Source of the DNA: Idiomarina abyssalis
Lineage (GTDB): Bacteria; Pseudomonadota; Gammaproteobacteria; Enterobacterales; Alteromonadaceae
Assembly (NCBI RefSeq): GCF_900116625.1
Contig: NZ_FPBE01000002.1
Location: 186,001 to 250,000 of the forward strand
Direction: 5' to 3'
DNA: 64,000 nt
The notes below the pieces were generated by a model that was not told where the DNA came from, ran no database searches, and worked only from the letters and a program-made list of their open reading frames with translations. Made by a program: the position numbers and the translations under genes. The stretch's first letter is position 1; every line of letters begins with the position of its first letter. Of this stretch, positions 1 to 9,886 are shown in pieces.

Positions 1-1617
1 CCGCATAAAATACTGACCGGGCGTAAACAGCAGTTGCACAGTATTCGTCAGAAAGACGGGTTACACCCTTTTCCATGGCGGGAAGAAAGCGAATACGATG
101 TCTTGTCAGTGGGCCACTCAAGCACGTCAATATCTGCTGCTTTAGGCCTGGCCGTGGCAGCACAACGCCAAAGTTTACGCCAGAAAGTGGTGTCTATTAT
201 TGGTGACGGAGCCATGACCGCAGGTATGGCGTTCGAAGCAATGAACCATGCTGGTGACATAAAACCCGACATGCTGGTGGTGTTAAACGACAACGATATG
301 TCCATTTCTGAAAACGTCGGTGCTTTGAATCATCACTTTGCGCGTTTGTTATCCGGTCGTTTTTATACTTCATTACGCGAAGGCAGTAAAAAGTTACTCA
401 GCCCTCTGCCACATATTCGTCATTTTGCCAGCCGCGCTGAAGAGCACATGAAAGGCATGATGGCACCGGGTACTATTTTTGAAGAGCTGGGCTTCAACTA
501 CATAGGTCCTATCGACGGTCATGATGTCGACACCCTGGTTGAAACTTTATCGAACATGCGCGATTTAAAAGGTCCGCAATTACTGCACATAGTGACGCAA
601 AAAGGAAAAGGTTATAAACCAGCCGAGGAAGACCCCATTGGTTATCACGGCGTTCCTAAATTTGACCCGGCGGAATCCAGCTTGCCGAAAAAAGCGGCAG
701 GCGTTCCCAGCTACTCTGAAATTTTTGGGCAATGGCTGTGTGATACCGCAAGTGGCGACCCGTCGCTAATGGCAGTAACTCCGGCAATGCGTGAAGGCTC
801 CGGTATGGTTGAGTTTTCGCAGCGCTTCCCAAAACAGTATTTTGATGTGGCAATTGCTGAGCAACACAGCGTGACCTACGCCGCAGGTTTAGCCATTGCC
901 GGAATGAAGCCAGTTGTTGCCATTTACTCTACCTTCTTGCAACGCGGTTACGACCAATTAATTCATGACGTGGCTTTGCAGAATTTAGACGTGCTGTTTG
1001 CCATAGACCGTGCCGGCATTGTCGGTGCCGACGGACCAACCCATCAGGGCGCTTTCGATTTAAGCTACCTTCGTTGTGTTCCAAACATGCTGGTTATGGC
1101 GCCCAGTAATGAACAAGAATGTCTGGATATGCTAACCACCGGCTACCAGCATAAAGGTCCGGCTGCCGTACGATACCCTCGTGGTGCAGGCGTTGGGCTG
1201 GAGTTACGTCAGGGGAAGGCTATAGAAATTGGTAAAGCGGTAACCGTTAAAAAGGGACAGGATGTCGCATTCTTAAACTTTGGCACCCTGTTGCCCGAAG
1301 TAGAAGAAGCCGCTTCAGCATTTAATGCTACCGTCATTGACATGCGTTTCGTAAAACCGCTGGACACCAACTGTGTGGACGAATTAATGAAAAGCCACTC
1401 AGTACTCGTTACGGTGGAAGAAAACGTTGTAGCAGGCGGTGCAGGCAGTGCAGTCAGTGAATACGTCTCGCAGCACAAAGCCTGTCCTCAGGTTCTCAAT
1501 ATTGGTTTGCCCGATGCGTTCATTAAACATGGCTCTCAAAGCGAGGTTCGCGAGGAAATTGGACTAGACGCGAAAGGCATCCAGAGCCAGGTGAGTAACT
1601 TCCTGAAAAAAGGTTAG
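1..1617 (+). CDS. dxs: 1-deoxy-D-xylulose-5-phosphate synthase, 3' part
   Basis: Thiamine-diphosphate enzyme that condenses pyruvate with glyceraldehyde 3-phosphate to give DXP, the first step of the MEP isoprenoid pathway; cytoplasmic. The frame is open from base 1, so the N-terminus (about 90 residues of the usual 620) lies outside the window. A TTG at 34 is internal, because the preceding codons ([11 protein letters not shown]) already match the family. Visible landmarks are [20 protein letters not shown], the ThDP-binding [13 protein letters not shown] with downstream NDNDMSIS, the transketolase pyrimidine segment with [11 protein letters not shown] (catalytic Glu), and [18 protein letters not shown]. 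The C-terminal transketolase domain is complete, ending FLKKG. The gene converges on pgpA with a gap of 27 bases. No frameshift is seen. Confidence 0.97.
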   Translation, partial: PHKILTGRKQQLHSIRQKDGLHPFPWREESEYDVLSVGHSSTSISAALGLAVAAQRQSLRQKVVSIIGDGAMTAGMAFEAMNHAGDIKPDMLVVLNDNDMSISENVGALNHHFARLLSGRFYTSLREGSKKLLSPLPHIRHFASRAEEHMKGMMAPGTIFEELGFNYIGPIDGHDVDTLVETLSNMRDLKGPQLLHIVTQKGKGYKPAEEDPIGYHGVPKFDPAESSLPKKAAGVPSYSEIFGQWLCDTASGDPSLMAVTPAMREGSGMVEFSQRFPKQYFDVAIAEQHSVTYAAGLAIAGMKPVVAIYSTFLQRGYDQLIHDVALQNLDVLFAIDRAGIVGADGPTHQGAFDLSYLRCVPNMLVMAPSNEQECLDMLTTGYQHKGPAAVRYPRGAGVGLELRQGKAIEIGKAVTVKKGQDVAFLNFGTLLPEVEEAASAFNATVIDMRFVKPLDTNCVDELMKSHSVLVTVEENVVAGGAGSAVSEYVSQHKACPQVLNIGLPDAFIKHGSQSEVREEIGLDAKGIQSQVSNFLKKG

Positions 1618-1634
1618 AACAGACGGTTAGAGTG

Positions 1635-1662
1635 TCGGGTTTATTTAGCTGAGTAAACCCGA
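1635..1662. terminator. weak hairpin between convergent dxs and pgpA
   Basis: A perfect 9-bp inverted repeat, TCGGGTTTA (1635-1643) and TAAACCCGA (1654-1662) with a 10-nt loop, lies between the converging genes and covers the last codons and stop of pgpA. There is no clear U-tract on either strand, so intrinsic termination is only a possibility. Confidence 0.3.
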
Positions 1663-2127
1663 TATCCACCATCCAAGGTGCAATAACGCCGCAGAGAAAA
1701 TACCGGCGAGGACATCATCCATCATGATGCCGTTACCACCGTGCAGCTTTCTGTCAGCCCAGCCTATTGGACCGGGTTTCCAGATATCAAAAAGACGAAA
1801 TAGGACAAAAGCGGCAATCAACCAAAAAGGTTCTGCCGGCAGCGCGAACATGGCTATGGCGTAGCCAACTATTTCATCCCAGACAATAGCAGGGTGATCG
1901 TGCTCTCCCATAGCCTTCGCCGTATACTGGCAGATCCAGATACCCGCAAGCGTCATCACCACCAGCGCGAGCAGATACTCCCACCAGCTAAGCTGAGCCA
2001 TTAAGAAAACAACAGGGATACCAACAAGAGTACCAAAAGTACCGGGAGCTTTGGGCGCCAGACCCGAACCAAACCCCAGAGCCAGCCAATGTATTGGGTT
2101 AAACCATGAAAGCGATGTCTTTGACAT
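1645..2127 (-). CDS. pgpA: phosphatidylglycerophosphatase A
   Basis: Membrane phosphatase that removes the phosphate of phosphatidylglycerol phosphate to make phosphatidylglycerol. At 160 residues it has the usual PgpA size. It shows the family signatures GSGLAPKAPGTFGTL near residues 20-34 and MMDDVLAGIFSA near 135-146, with hydrophobic segments between. It starts 14 bases after thiL ends and is the last gene of ribH-nusB-thiL-pgpA, an order widely conserved in gammaproteobacteria. It converges on dxs. Confidence 0.95.
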   Translation of the reverse strand: MSKTSLSWFNPIHWLALGFGSGLAPKAPGTFGTLVGIPVVFLMAQLSWWEYLLALVVMTLAGIWICQYTAKAMGEHDHPAIVWDEIVGYAIAMFALPAEPFWLIAAFVLFRLFDIWKPGPIGWADRKLHGGNGIMMDDVLAGIFSAALLHLGWWISGLLS

Positions 2128-2141
2128 TAGTACATAACCCT

Positions 2142-3146
2142 CTAGCCCTTTTCCCCGGAAAGCTCACCTTCCGCAAAATGATTAAAACTGTGGTAACCAT
2201 CGGCCAGAGACCATTCCTCGCCCTGATAACGCAATTGAATACCCCCTTGTCCGCCATTAGCGACCCTGCCAATACAAACTGGTCGTGTTTTAAGGTGGGC
2301 TGTCAGGGTTTCCATACGTCCGCGATGCTCTTCTGGCAAGGTAAAGCAAAGCTCGTAATCGTCGCCAGCGGTTAGTGCCAAAGCTAATGCTTCATCCACT
2401 TTTAATGTTTCTGTTAGGGCTAAAGACAACGGCAGTTTATCTAATTCGAGTTGACCGACAGTTCCGGCTTCTGTCATTAAATGCCCCAAATCTGCAAGTA
2501 AGCCATCGGAAACATCAATACAGGAGCTGGCTATGCCACGTAACGTTTGTCCCAACGCAACTCTGGGCGTAGGAAAGTGCAACCGCTCTATCACTTGCTG
2601 TAAGTGCCGCCCTGTTGTGCTGACCTTGTCCTGAGTTACCTTCAGGCCTAAGCCTGCATCGCCCAGAGAGCCGCTAACGTAAATCCAGTCTCCTGCTTTG
2701 GCTCCGGAACGCGGTATTGCGCTTCCTGAAGGCAGCTGTCCATGCGCAGTTACGGTAATAGTGAGCGGCCCTCTGGTTGTATCGCCACCAATCAACTGAC
2801 AGTCGTAGTAACTGCAAATTTCATCCAACCCACCACTAAACTCCTGCAGCCAGTCTTCATCAACGTTTGGCAGGGTTAATGCCAGGCTCACCCAACACGG
2901 CTGGGCACCCATTGCCGCTAAGTCACTTAGGTTAACAGCCACACTTTTATGACCAATTGCTCTTGGCGGTGTGGTTTTATCAAAATGTACGCCTTCTACC
3001 AAAGTGTCGGTAACAATGACGAGGTCATGCTCGGGCAGTGGACGGACAACGGCACCGTCATCTCCAATCCCCATAGCAACATCGCCCCGTTTTGCGGAGC
3101 GATGAGTAAAGTATTCATTGATTAGCGAAAATTCATCGCGGGGCAT
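2142..3146 (-). CDS. thiL: thiamine-monophosphate kinase
   Basis: Phosphorylates thiamine monophosphate to thiamine diphosphate with ATP, the last step of cofactor synthesis; cytoplasmic. The 334-residue length is typical. Seen: the N-terminal DEFSLINEYF, the Mg/ATP-binding MGIGDDGAVV near residues 26-35, VTDTLVEGVHF, the VNLSDLAAMGA segment and the C-terminal CIDVSDGLLADLGHL and TAGDDYELCF motifs. It begins 3 bases after the nusB stop, so the two are translationally close. The product is the cofactor used by the Dxs encoded just downstream on the other strand. Confidence 0.97.
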   Translation of the reverse strand: MPRDEFSLINEYFTHRSAKRGDVAMGIGDDGAVVRPLPEHDLVIVTDTLVEGVHFDKTTPPRAIGHKSVAVNLSDLAAMGAQPCWVSLALTLPNVDEDWLQEFSGGLDEICSYYDCQLIGGDTTRGPLTITVTAHGQLPSGSAIPRSGAKAGDWIYVSGSLGDAGLGLKVTQDKVSTTGRHLQQVIERLHFPTPRVALGQTLRGIASSCIDVSDGLLADLGHLMTEAGTVGQLELDKLPLSLALTETLKVDEALALALTAGDDYELCFTLPEEHRGRMETLTAHLKTRPVCIGRVANGGQGGIQLRYQGEEWSLADGYHSFNHFAEGELSGEKG

Positions 3147-3149
3147 AAG

Positions 3150-3569
3150 TTACTGCCTGGTTGGGCGGAGAGTATCTACTGCTTTATCGAGAACGCCGTT
3201 CACAAAACGATGGCTTTCGTCAGCACCGAAAGATTTAGCCAACTCTATCGCTTCATTAATAGCGACTTTATAAGGCACATCCACGCGCTCGCGCAACTCG
3301 TAGGCAGCCAGTCTCAGAACCGCCATTTCAATTGGGTCGAGTTCTTTAATGGGTCTGTCTAAAAACGGTTCCAGCGCATCGTCCAGTGTCCGGTAATGCC
3401 CGCCAACACCACGAACCAACTCTAAAAAGTAGTCGACATCGACTTTGCTGGTATCGTTTTCTGTTAAAAATTGAGCCTCAATATCGCTAAAGCTATTTTG
3501 CGATAACTGCCATGAGTAAATTGCTTGCACGGCCAGCTTACGGGCCTTTCTTCTTGCTGCGGGTTTCAT
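3150..3569 (-). CDS. nusB: transcription antitermination factor NusB
   Basis: Small all-helical RNA-binding protein that with NusE (S10) binds boxA of rRNA leaders and supports processive antitermination. Its 139 residues match the family length. It opens with the Arg/Lys-rich [19 protein letters not shown] and has the conserved [17 protein letters not shown] and [21 protein letters not shown] segments, the latter followed by FVNGVLDKA. It starts 10 bases after the ribH stop and precedes thiL by 3 bases, the classic arrangement. Confidence 0.97.
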   Translation of the reverse strand: MKPAARRKARKLAVQAIYSWQLSQNSFSDIEAQFLTENDTSKVDVDYFLELVRGVGGHYRTLDDALEPFLDRPIKELDPIEMAVLRLAAYELRERVDVPYKVAINEAIELAKSFGADESHRFVNGVLDKAVDTLRPTRQ

Positions 3570-3579
3570 TTAATGTGTC

Positions 3580-4044
3580 TCAGAGTTGTTTCAGTACATT
3601 AACCATTTCAAGCGCGCTTAATGCGGCTTCCGAGCCTTTATTACCGGCTTTAGAACCACTGCGTTCAATGGCTTGTTCCAGCGTATCAGTGGTAATAACA
3701 CCAAACGCCACTGGCAGATCAAATTCCGTTGCAACCCGGCCTAACCCGCTATTACATTCACCTGCAACAAACTCAAAGTGAGGTGTTCCGCCACGAATAA
3801 CAGCACCAACGGCAATAATCGCATCGTATTTACCTGAGCTTGCCAGCCGCTTAGCCGTTACCGGCATTTCATAGGCGCCGGGAACACGCACAACCGTGAT
3901 GTCTTCGTCGGCTACTTCACCGTAGTGTTTCAGCGTCTGCACAGCACCGTCTAACAGGCTTTCCACCATAAAATGGTTAAACCGGGAGACAATAATGGCA
4001 AACTTTTTACCAGCTGCGTTAATTCCGCCTTCAATTACCTGCAT
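3580..4044 (-). CDS. ribH: 6,7-dimethyl-8-ribityllumazine synthase
   Basis: Condenses 5-amino-6-ribitylaminouracil with 3,4-dihydroxy-2-butanone 4-phosphate to form the lumazine precursor of riboflavin; forms icosahedral or decameric shells. The 154 residues show [18 protein letters not shown] near 18-35, [11 protein letters not shown] near 52-62, [16 protein letters not shown] with the catalytic His near 82-97, and [14 protein letters not shown]. It heads the ribH-nusB-thiL-pgpA operon. The other riboflavin genes (ribD, ribE, ribBA) that often sit upstream are not in this window; upstream here is the unrelated secreted GNAT-like gene, 55 bases away. I see no FMN riboswitch. Confidence 0.96.
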   Translation of the reverse strand: MQVIEGGINAAGKKFAIIVSRFNHFMVESLLDGAVQTLKHYGEVADEDITVVRVPGAYEMPVTAKRLASSGKYDAIIAVGAVIRGGTPHFEFVAGECNSGLGRVATEFDLPVAFGVITTDTLEQAIERSGSKAGNKGSEAALSALEMVNVLKQL

Positions 4045-4099
4045 GAGTTTTCCTTATTAACCGTTCGTTAATTGCGCGCGATGATAGCACAATGCGGGA

Positions 4100-4750
4100 T
4101 TATTTGCGTGATATTGCGTAGGAGAAATACTTTTCTTCTGCATCTAAGTCACGCCCGAGCGAACGCGCGTTACTACTTTCTAATAGCTGTAAGGCTGTAT
4201 CGTTGCTTTGCGATACCGGGAACAACACTTGCCGCCAGGGCCAGCTTGCTTCCAGCCAATTTGTTAACAAAACAAAAAAGTCATTGTGCAAATTGTCATT
4301 CACCGCTGACTCTAATAACCACCAGCTAATTTCAGCGTTATAAGCATTGCGGGGAATACCGCTTTTCTCTTCTCTGCTGGCGGCAACGGGTACCATGTAA
4401 ACGGCGCCAATTATGGACTTGTCTTCTTTATCAAGTACTAAGTAGGTAAAGCTTGTTCTTTCTTTGGCTTGCTCCAGGTGGTAGCTCACCATGGTTTCAT
4501 TTTGTTCCAGACTGCTTTTTTCCGAAGGCCAGGCCCACCCAAGACGGTTATACAGCCACTTTTGCGATGTCATGTAACTGTGGAAGAAGCGATCAGCATC
4601 CGATGCTTCTATTGGGCGAATTATTAGCTTTTTGCCTTCAGCAGATTCAGGCACCATCCACTCACTGCGCCAGAAGTCCGCCGCTACCGCCGAATGAAAA
4701 ACCGGCAGTATTAACAGCAGTAGACAAAGCCGCAAAGGAAGCTTCAACAC
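4100..4750 (-). CDS. secreted GNAT-fold protein, function unknown
   Basis: A 216-residue protein with a typical signal peptide (LPLRLCLLLLILPVFHSAVAA, cleavage near residue 24) followed by a domain that reads like a RimJ/RimL-type GNAT: LIIRPIEASDADRFF, then YLVLDKEDKSIIGAVYMVP and AEISWWLLESAVN. The Q/RxxGxG/A loop that binds the acetyl-CoA pyrophosphate is absent; its place is taken by VNDNLHNDFF. Export to the periplasm plus loss of that loop argue against ordinary acetyltransferase activity. The gene overlaps the end of the upstream acyltransferase gene by 7 bases, so the two are probably cotranslated and may act on the same envelope target. Function not recognised beyond the fold; the fold call is moderately sure. 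Confidence 0.75.
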   Translation of the reverse strand: MLKLPLRLCLLLLILPVFHSAVAADFWRSEWMVPESAEGKKLIIRPIEASDADRFFHSYMTSQKWLYNRLGWAWPSEKSSLEQNETMVSYHLEQAKERTSFTYLVLDKEDKSIIGAVYMVPVAASREEKSGIPRNAYNAEISWWLLESAVNDNLHNDFFVLLTNWLEASWPWRQVLFPVSQSNDTALQLLESSNARSLGRDLDAEEKYFSYAISRK

Positions 4751-5346
4751 GCCTCTCCCCGCTTACCTTGAGCATGTTCGAAATAGGACTTCACTCGCTC
4801 CAGTTCTTTCTCAATTTCGTCACTAACCATTAGTGCCGGGCCAATATCAATCGCTTTTCGCGCATAGTCAAACGCTATGGGGACAACAGGCACTTTTGCT
4901 TGCTGTGCCATGTGTAAGAACCCTTTTTTCCATTCATGCACACGTTTTCGGGTTCCTTCCGGCGTTATCACCAGAATCAGTTCATCTTTTTCTCTGAACT
5001 GCTTTACCATGTTGCCGACCACACCATTGGCGCTACTTCTGTCTATAGGAATGCCACCCAGTTTTGTCAGCAGTCCTTTGAGCGGAAAACGGAACAAGCT
5101 ATGCTTGGCAAGGTAATTCAGTTTCAAACCCATAGCTAACATAACGCATGCACCGACTGGAAAGTCCCAGTTTGAGGTGTGTGGTGCCACAGGAAGAATG
5201 GCCTTTTTCACGCTTGGCATTTCACCATTAATTTTCCATCCGCCCAGAACTCGCAGACCAAGTCGGCCAACCCAGCGCAGGAATCGATTATGGGTAACAG
5301 GGAACTCGCCTTTAACGAATTCCGGAATGGTATTTTTATCCGTCAT
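4744..5346 (-). CDS. 1-acyl-glycerol-3-phosphate acyltransferase family protein
   Basis: Lysophospholipid acyltransferase (LPLAT) family, which transfers an acyl group from acyl-CoA or acyl-ACP to a lysophospholipid or similar acceptor at the inner membrane. The HX4D catalytic motif is HTSNWD at residues 56-61 and the substrate-binding PEGTR is at 129-133; GGIPIDR near 97-103 is the third family block. At 200 residues it is shorter than PlsC and belongs to the small soluble-looking branch with no obvious transmembrane helix. It starts 4 bases after the DUF3014 stop and overlaps the following secreted GNAT-like gene by 7 bases. The acceptor is not deducible. Confidence 0.88.
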   Translation of the reverse strand: MTDKNTIPEFVKGEFPVTHNRFLRWVGRLGLRVLGGWKINGEMPSVKKAILPVAPHTSNWDFPVGACVMLAMGLKLNYLAKHSLFRFPLKGLLTKLGGIPIDRSSANGVVGNMVKQFREKDELILVITPEGTRKRVHEWKKGFLHMAQQAKVPVVPIAFDYARKAIDIGPALMVSDEIEKELERVKSYFEHAQGKRGEAC

Positions 5347-5350
5347 AAAC

Positions 5351-6229
5351 TTACTGCAACGCTCTTCTTATTTCGCGTAATTTATCTTTTACACGTTGAA
5401 TATTATCCGGCCCCATACGTAATAACTGCTTTTGCGCCGCCGGTAATGACTCATAGCTATCGTCCGCAAAGGTATACATTACGCTATCGTCTTCTACTTG
5501 AACCAGTCCATCCGGTACCGGTGTATCAAGAGCAACTTCGATAGCGTCCAGCAAAGTATTGTCAAAGTCAGATTCCGGATACCCGATTTCTGCGTAAGCT
5601 TTCTGCACTAAGGGCTTAAATAACTCGTAGTTTTCAACTAAGACATCTGCCTCCAGGCTCACAAACCAGTCAACTAAAGCATCGTAGCGGTGATAACTGC
5701 TTTCATCGATATAAAGTTCGCCATCCACTTCCAGTACCTTAAAGCGCCCATCGGGACGTTGTACGATAGTGCGTTCGCGAACAATACTGCCGTTGCTGAT
5801 GTTATCCATTAGCACAACAGCATCGCGGATAAGCTGAGAGCTTTTTAATGGACGAATATTGATTTCCGCTGAATCAAGGTTCTGCAACACGGTTGGTGTG
5901 CTCTCATCAAGTTCAGGCAAAGCTATGGGTTCAGGCTCGGGTTCCTGAGATTCAGGAGCTGCTTCCGGCTCTGTTGGAATTGGTTCTAATTCCAGTTCCG
6001 GCTCAGGCTCCGCCGTTTCTTCGTCATAGCTTTCCACTGCAACTTCAGTAGATTGCTGCTGATCCACCTCGACCGTCTCTGTTTGTGGCTTCTTGTCTTC
6101 TGAAGCGGGTAACCACCACCATACAATAGCGGCGATAACTGCCAACACAATTAAGCTAACGACAACCCAAGTCGTTTTACGACTGGCTTCTTCAGTTGCC
6201 GGTGATGTTTCAACCTGATCGTCACTCAT
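5351..6229 (-). CDS. DUF3014 membrane-anchored protein
   Basis: A 292-residue protein of the DUF3014 type, function unknown. After a short cytoplasmic tail there is one transmembrane helix (VVVSLIVLAVIAAIVWWWLP, about 22-41), then a long acidic Glu/Pro linker (about 48-112) and a folded C-terminal domain beginning near the segment SSQLIRDAVVLMDNISNG. It is predicted to sit in the inner membrane with the domain in the periplasm. It lies 11 bases after yaaA and 4 bases before the acyltransferase gene, so the four genes from yaaA to the secreted GNAT-like gene form an apparent operon. Confidence 0.8.
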   Translation of the reverse strand: MSDDQVETSPATEEASRKTTWVVVSLIVLAVIAAIVWWWLPASEDKKPQTETVEVDQQQSTEVAVESYDEETAEPEPELELEPIPTEPEAAPESQEPEPEPIALPELDESTPTVLQNLDSAEINIRPLKSSQLIRDAVVLMDNISNGSIVRERTIVQRPDGRFKVLEVDGELYIDESSYHRYDALVDWFVSLEADVLVENYELFKPLVQKAYAEIGYPESDFDNTLLDAIEVALDTPVPDGLVQVEDDSVMYTFADDSYESLPAAQKQLLRMGPDNIQRVKDKLREIRRALQ

Positions 6230-6240
6230 TGTGCGCTCCT

Positions 6241-7017
6241 CTACTTTTGCTCAGCACGACAAAAAACCAATTGTTTATCGCTCGACATTGCTTCATTAAA
6301 GCGATAACCACTTGCATCAAACTCTTTAAGATCAGACACAGATTTTGGCTTTTGGTTCACGATGAATCGCGCCATAAGCCCCCGCGCCTTCTTCGCATAA
6401 AAGCTGATAACTTTATACTGGCCGTTTTTCTCGTCTTTAAATACGGGAGTGATAATATCCGCATTAAGCGCTTTTGGCTTAACGGCAGAAAAATACTCAT
6501 TTGACGCTAAGTTAACCAACGTTGAGCTTCCCAGCTTGGCCAAGTCGTCATTCAGCAGCTCAGTAATGGTATCGCCCCAGTATTCATATAGGTTTTTACC
6601 CTTTGGATTGTCCAATTTAGTTCCCATCTCCAGCCGATAAGGCTGCATAAGATCCAACGGACGCAAGACACCATAAAGGCCAGAAAGAATTCGCAGCTGT
6701 TGCTGTGCCGTATTAATGGCTTCCGAATTCAAACTGGCAGCATCTAATCCAGTATAGACATCACCGTTAAACGCGAACATTGCCGGACGTGCATTTTCTT
6801 CATTAAAAGGCCGTTGCCATTGCTCAAACCGAGCGGCATTAAGGCCGGCCAGTTTGTCGCTAATTTTCATTAACGAACCCAATTGCTGAGGGCTCAACTG
6901 CCGGCACACCTTCACCAACTCTTCGGCGTTATCCAGCAATCGTGGCTGAGTTACATCGAGGCTCGGCAAGTTGCTTTCATAATCCAGGTTTTTTGCAGGT
7001 GAAACTACAGCCAACAT
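6241..7017 (-). CDS. yaaA: peroxide stress protein YaaA
   Basis: YaaA (DUF328/UPF0246) binds DNA and lowers intracellular iron and oxidative damage during hydrogen peroxide stress in E. coli. The 258-residue length is typical. Family blocks seen: the start [72 protein letters not shown] cut at several positions, and near the end [14 protein letters not shown]. It is the first gene of the run yaaA, DUF3014, LPLAT, secreted GNAT-like protein. Regulation (OxyR in E. coli) is not visible here. Confidence 0.96.
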   Translation of the reverse strand: MLAVVSPAKNLDYESNLPSLDVTQPRLLDNAEELVKVCRQLSPQQLGSLMKISDKLAGLNAARFEQWQRPFNEENARPAMFAFNGDVYTGLDAASLNSEAINTAQQQLRILSGLYGVLRPLDLMQPYRLEMGTKLDNPKGKNLYEYWGDTITELLNDDLAKLGSSTLVNLASNEYFSAVKPKALNADIITPVFKDEKNGQYKVISFYAKKARGLMARFIVNQKPKSVSDLKEFDASGYRFNEAMSSDKQLVFCRAEQK

Positions 7018-7057
7018 GTCAAATGCACTCCGTTCAAGTTAAACAGTTATACCTATA

Positions 7058-8005
7058 TTAAGGCAAAGGATCCTGATCCGCGCCTTCTTTTTCCACTTCC
7101 GTCGGCATTAAGTCGTCACGGCTTACGCCAAAGGCCAGAGCCACTGTACTGGCGATATAAATGGATGAATAAGTACCAATAACCACACCAAATAATAAAG
7201 CCGTAGCAAACCCGTGAATTAACGGTCCACCAAGGAAGAACAATGTCAGCAGCACCAGTATCGTTGTTAACGAGGTCACTAAGGTTCGGCTCAGCGTATC
7301 GGTTAATGCCCGGTTAACTGTCTGAATAGGTGTTAACTTAGCAAACTTACGGAAAGTTTCCCTAATCCGGTCACAGACCACCACGGTATCGTTAATTGAG
7401 TAACCGATAACCGCCAGCAGAGCTGCCATTACCGTTAAGTCGAATTCAAGCTGCAATATTGAAAACAGTCCTAAAGTCAAAATAACATCGTGTGCTAAGG
7501 CTGCAACCGCGCCAACAGCGAGACGCCATTCAAACCGCATCGCAATGTAAAGCAAAATACAAATAAGAGCGGTTAACATGGCCAGCCCACCCTGTTCGAT
7601 GAACTCATCACCAACATTGGGGCCCACAAACTCTATACGGCGCATCTCAACGGTTTGCTCAAATTCAGCGCGCAAAGAGTCAAGAATATCGGTGCCGAGC
7701 TGCTCGGCTTTCACGCCTTCACGCGGCTCCAGACGAATAAGGATATCTTCCTGGGTGCCGTAGTTCTGCACCACGGCATCACCGAAGCCCTTATTGTCTA
7801 ACGCACTTCTCACCCGGCTTAAATCTGCTGGTTTTTCAAACCCCACCTCAAGTAGTGTTCCGCCGGTAAAATCAAGCCCAAAATTGAGCTTATTAACCGA
7901 TAAAGAAGCTATGGAAGCCACCACCAGTATAATACTGATAATGCCCATAATTCCGCGGAACCGCATGAAGGGAAGTCGTTCATTTGTCTTTATAATCTCT
8001 TGCAT
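7058..8005 (-). CDS. secF: protein translocase subunit SecF
   Basis: Inner-membrane RND-family subunit that with SecD uses the proton motive force to pull exported proteins out of SecYEG. The 315 residues contain the N-terminal helix (residues about 16-37), the periplasmic P1-like domain opening with LNFGLDFTGGTLLEV, and five C-terminal helices carrying VGPNVGDEFIEQGGLA, AHDVILTLG and YSINDTVVVCDRIRE. It starts 8 bases after the secD stop with the strong ribosome site GGGGGAG just before ATG. Last gene of yajC-secD-secF. Confidence 0.98.
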   Translation of the reverse strand: MQEIIKTNERLPFMRFRGIMGIISIILVVASIASLSVNKLNFGLDFTGGTLLEVGFEKPADLSRVRSALDNKGFGDAVVQNYGTQEDILIRLEPREGVKAEQLGTDILDSLRAEFEQTVEMRRIEFVGPNVGDEFIEQGGLAMLTALICILLYIAMRFEWRLAVGAVAALAHDVILTLGLFSILQLEFDLTVMAALLAVIGYSINDTVVVCDRIRETFRKFAKLTPIQTVNRALTDTLSRTLVTSLTTILVLLTLFFLGGPLIHGFATALLFGVVIGTYSSIYIASTVALAFGVSRDDLMPTEVEKEGADQDPLP

Positions 8006-8013
8006 GGCTCCCC

Positions 8014-9858
8014 CTAGATAGGCAGTTTAGACAGCTTTTTGCCGCCCCAAACTGAGTTAACAATGGCTCGGGTTCCGACTATCGCAGTAAACATGGATGT
8101 GATAATCCCGATAGCAAGAGTGATGGCAAAGCCTTTAATAGGACCGTTACCAATAGCGAACAATATAAGCGCCGCAATTAACGTTGTGACGTTAGCATCG
8201 GCAATGGTCGACAAAGCGCTGTCGTAACCATGATGAATGGCCTGTTGCGGACTCCGCTTAGCTTTAATTTCTTCGCGTATACGCTCAAAAATAAGCACAT
8301 TGGCGTCAACGGCCATACCGACGGTCAATACAATACCGGCCATACCTGGCAAGGTCAGTGTTGCGCCGGGTATCATCGACATAACACCGATAATAAGAAT
8401 CAGGTTAGCTGCCAAAGCTGTGTTTGCCACCAAACCAAACTTCTTGTAGTACACAACCATAAAGGCCAGTACTAAAACAAAGCCCCAGAAAATAGCCTGT
8501 GTACCTGAATCAATGTTTTGCTGTCCCAGGCTTGGTCCTACGGTGCGTTCTTCAACAATCTGTATGGGGGCTATCAACGCACCGGCGCGTAATAGCAGCG
8601 CCAGATTCTGTGCTTCGTTAGCGCCAACACCCGTAATACGGAAGCTACTGCCTAAACGAGACTGAATAGTGGCTACGTTAATAACTTCTGCGTTTTTGGT
8701 GAACTGCAGGTTACCTTCTTCATCACGCTCATCGGTGGCTTTATATTCGATAAAAACCGTTGCCATAGGCTGACCAACATGGTCTTTGGTTGCCATAGAC
8801 ATTTTATTGCCGCCAGCACCATCCAGCGTAATATTAACCTGAGGGCGGTTGTACTCATCGTAACCAACGCCTGCGTTAACAATATGGTCACCAGTCAGAA
8901 TAACGTCTTCTTTCAGTAGCTGCTGTGGACCATCACGCATTGGCATTAACTCACTACCAAAAGGCACTCGGCCGTTGACGGCGTCGCGTACGTCGTTTTC
9001 GGAGTCAACCATACGGAACTCCAGCGTTGCTGTAGCCCCTAAAATTTCTTTCGCCCGGGCAGTATCCTGCACCCCGGGAAGCTCAACAACAATGCGGTTA
9101 GAGCCCTGACGTTGAATAACTGGCTCTGCAACACCCAGCTCATTCACCCGGTTACGCATAATGGTGATGTTTTGCGACACCGCATAATCTCGAGTTTCCG
9201 CAAGCTTCTGATCACTCATCTGCAACTGCAGCAGCCGGTTTTCTTCGTCTTCTACCAGGTTATAGCCCTGATACCTGCCGTCTAAGTAGCTTGCGGCCTC
9301 GGCATAGGCTTCGTCAGTACGCAGCTCAACTTCTACAGTAGTGTCGTCAACTCTAACGGCACTGTAACGAATACGCTCTTCACGCAACTCTGTGCGGATT
9401 GTGTCTTTCATACCATCGACAATTTTGCGGACAGCTTCGTCCATGTCGATTTCCATTAAGAAGTGCACACCGCCGCGCAAATCAAGCCCAAGCTTCATCG
9501 GCTGAGCACCAACACTTTTCAGCCACTCAGGTGTTGCGGGCGCTAAGTTCAAAGCAACAATGTAATTATCACCTAAGCTGTCCAGGATAGTTTCCCGGGC
9601 TTTTAGCTGCTCATCGTCCGAGTTTAAGCGGACCAGTAGCTGCTCTTCTTCCAGTGCGATACTTTTTGCTTGTATGCCAACGTTTTCCAGACTGCTTTTT
9701 ACGCGATCCATAGTGCTGGTATCAATGGTCGCATTTCGGTTTGCGGAAACTTGAACTGCCGGGTCTTCACCGTAAATATTTGGCAGCGCATAAAGCGCTG
9801 CCACTAAAACGATAAAAATAACCAGCAGGTTTTTCCACAACGGGTATTTATTTAACAC
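8014..9858 (-). CDS. secD: protein translocase subunit SecD
   Basis: Partner of SecF in proton-driven protein export. The 614 residues show the N-terminal helix, the signature [16 protein letters not shown] near 124-139, the large periplasmic P1 domain, and the C-terminal six-helix region with [23 protein letters not shown] cut at the helix border, which includes the conserved Asp of the proton path. The start is GTG (9858), chosen because CAGGGG lies just upstream and the sequence [10 protein letters not shown] matches the family N-terminus. It follows yajC by 28 bases. Confidence 0.98.
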   Translation of the reverse strand: MLNKYPLWKNLLVIFIVLVAALYALPNIYGEDPAVQVSANRNATIDTSTMDRVKSSLENVGIQAKSIALEEEQLLVRLNSDDEQLKARETILDSLGDNYIVALNLAPATPEWLKSVGAQPMKLGLDLRGGVHFLMEIDMDEAVRKIVDGMKDTIRTELREERIRYSAVRVDDTTVEVELRTDEAYAEAASYLDGRYQGYNLVEDEENRLLQLQMSDQKLAETRDYAVSQNITIMRNRVNELGVAEPVIQRQGSNRIVVELPGVQDTARAKEILGATATLEFRMVDSENDVRDAVNGRVPFGSELMPMRDGPQQLLKEDVILTGDHIVNAGVGYDEYNRPQVNITLDGAGGNKMSMATKDHVGQPMATVFIEYKATDERDEEGNLQFTKNAEVINVATIQSRLGSSFRITGVGANEAQNLALLLRAGALIAPIQIVEERTVGPSLGQQNIDSGTQAIFWGFVLVLAFMVVYYKKFGLVANTALAANLILIIGVMSMIPGATLTLPGMAGIVLTVGMAVDANVLIFERIREEIKAKRSPQQAIHHGYDSALSTIADANVTTLIAALILFAIGNGPIKGFAITLAIGIITSMFTAIVGTRAIVNSVWGGKKLSKLPI

Positions 9859-9886
9859 GTCGTGCCCCTGTTTCTAATGTCAGAGA

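Noticed and set aside
34-1617. TTG at 34 as the start of a short dxs
   Set aside because: The frame is open back to base 1 and the codons before 34 match Dxs, so the gene is cut by the window edge, not short.
2106-2572. Plus-strand frames opposite pgpA and thiL
   Set aside because: They are antisense to well-conserved genes, have no ribosome site and no family features.
3981-4099. FMN riboswitch before ribH
   Set aside because: The gap of 55 bases is too short and lacks the conserved RFN segments.
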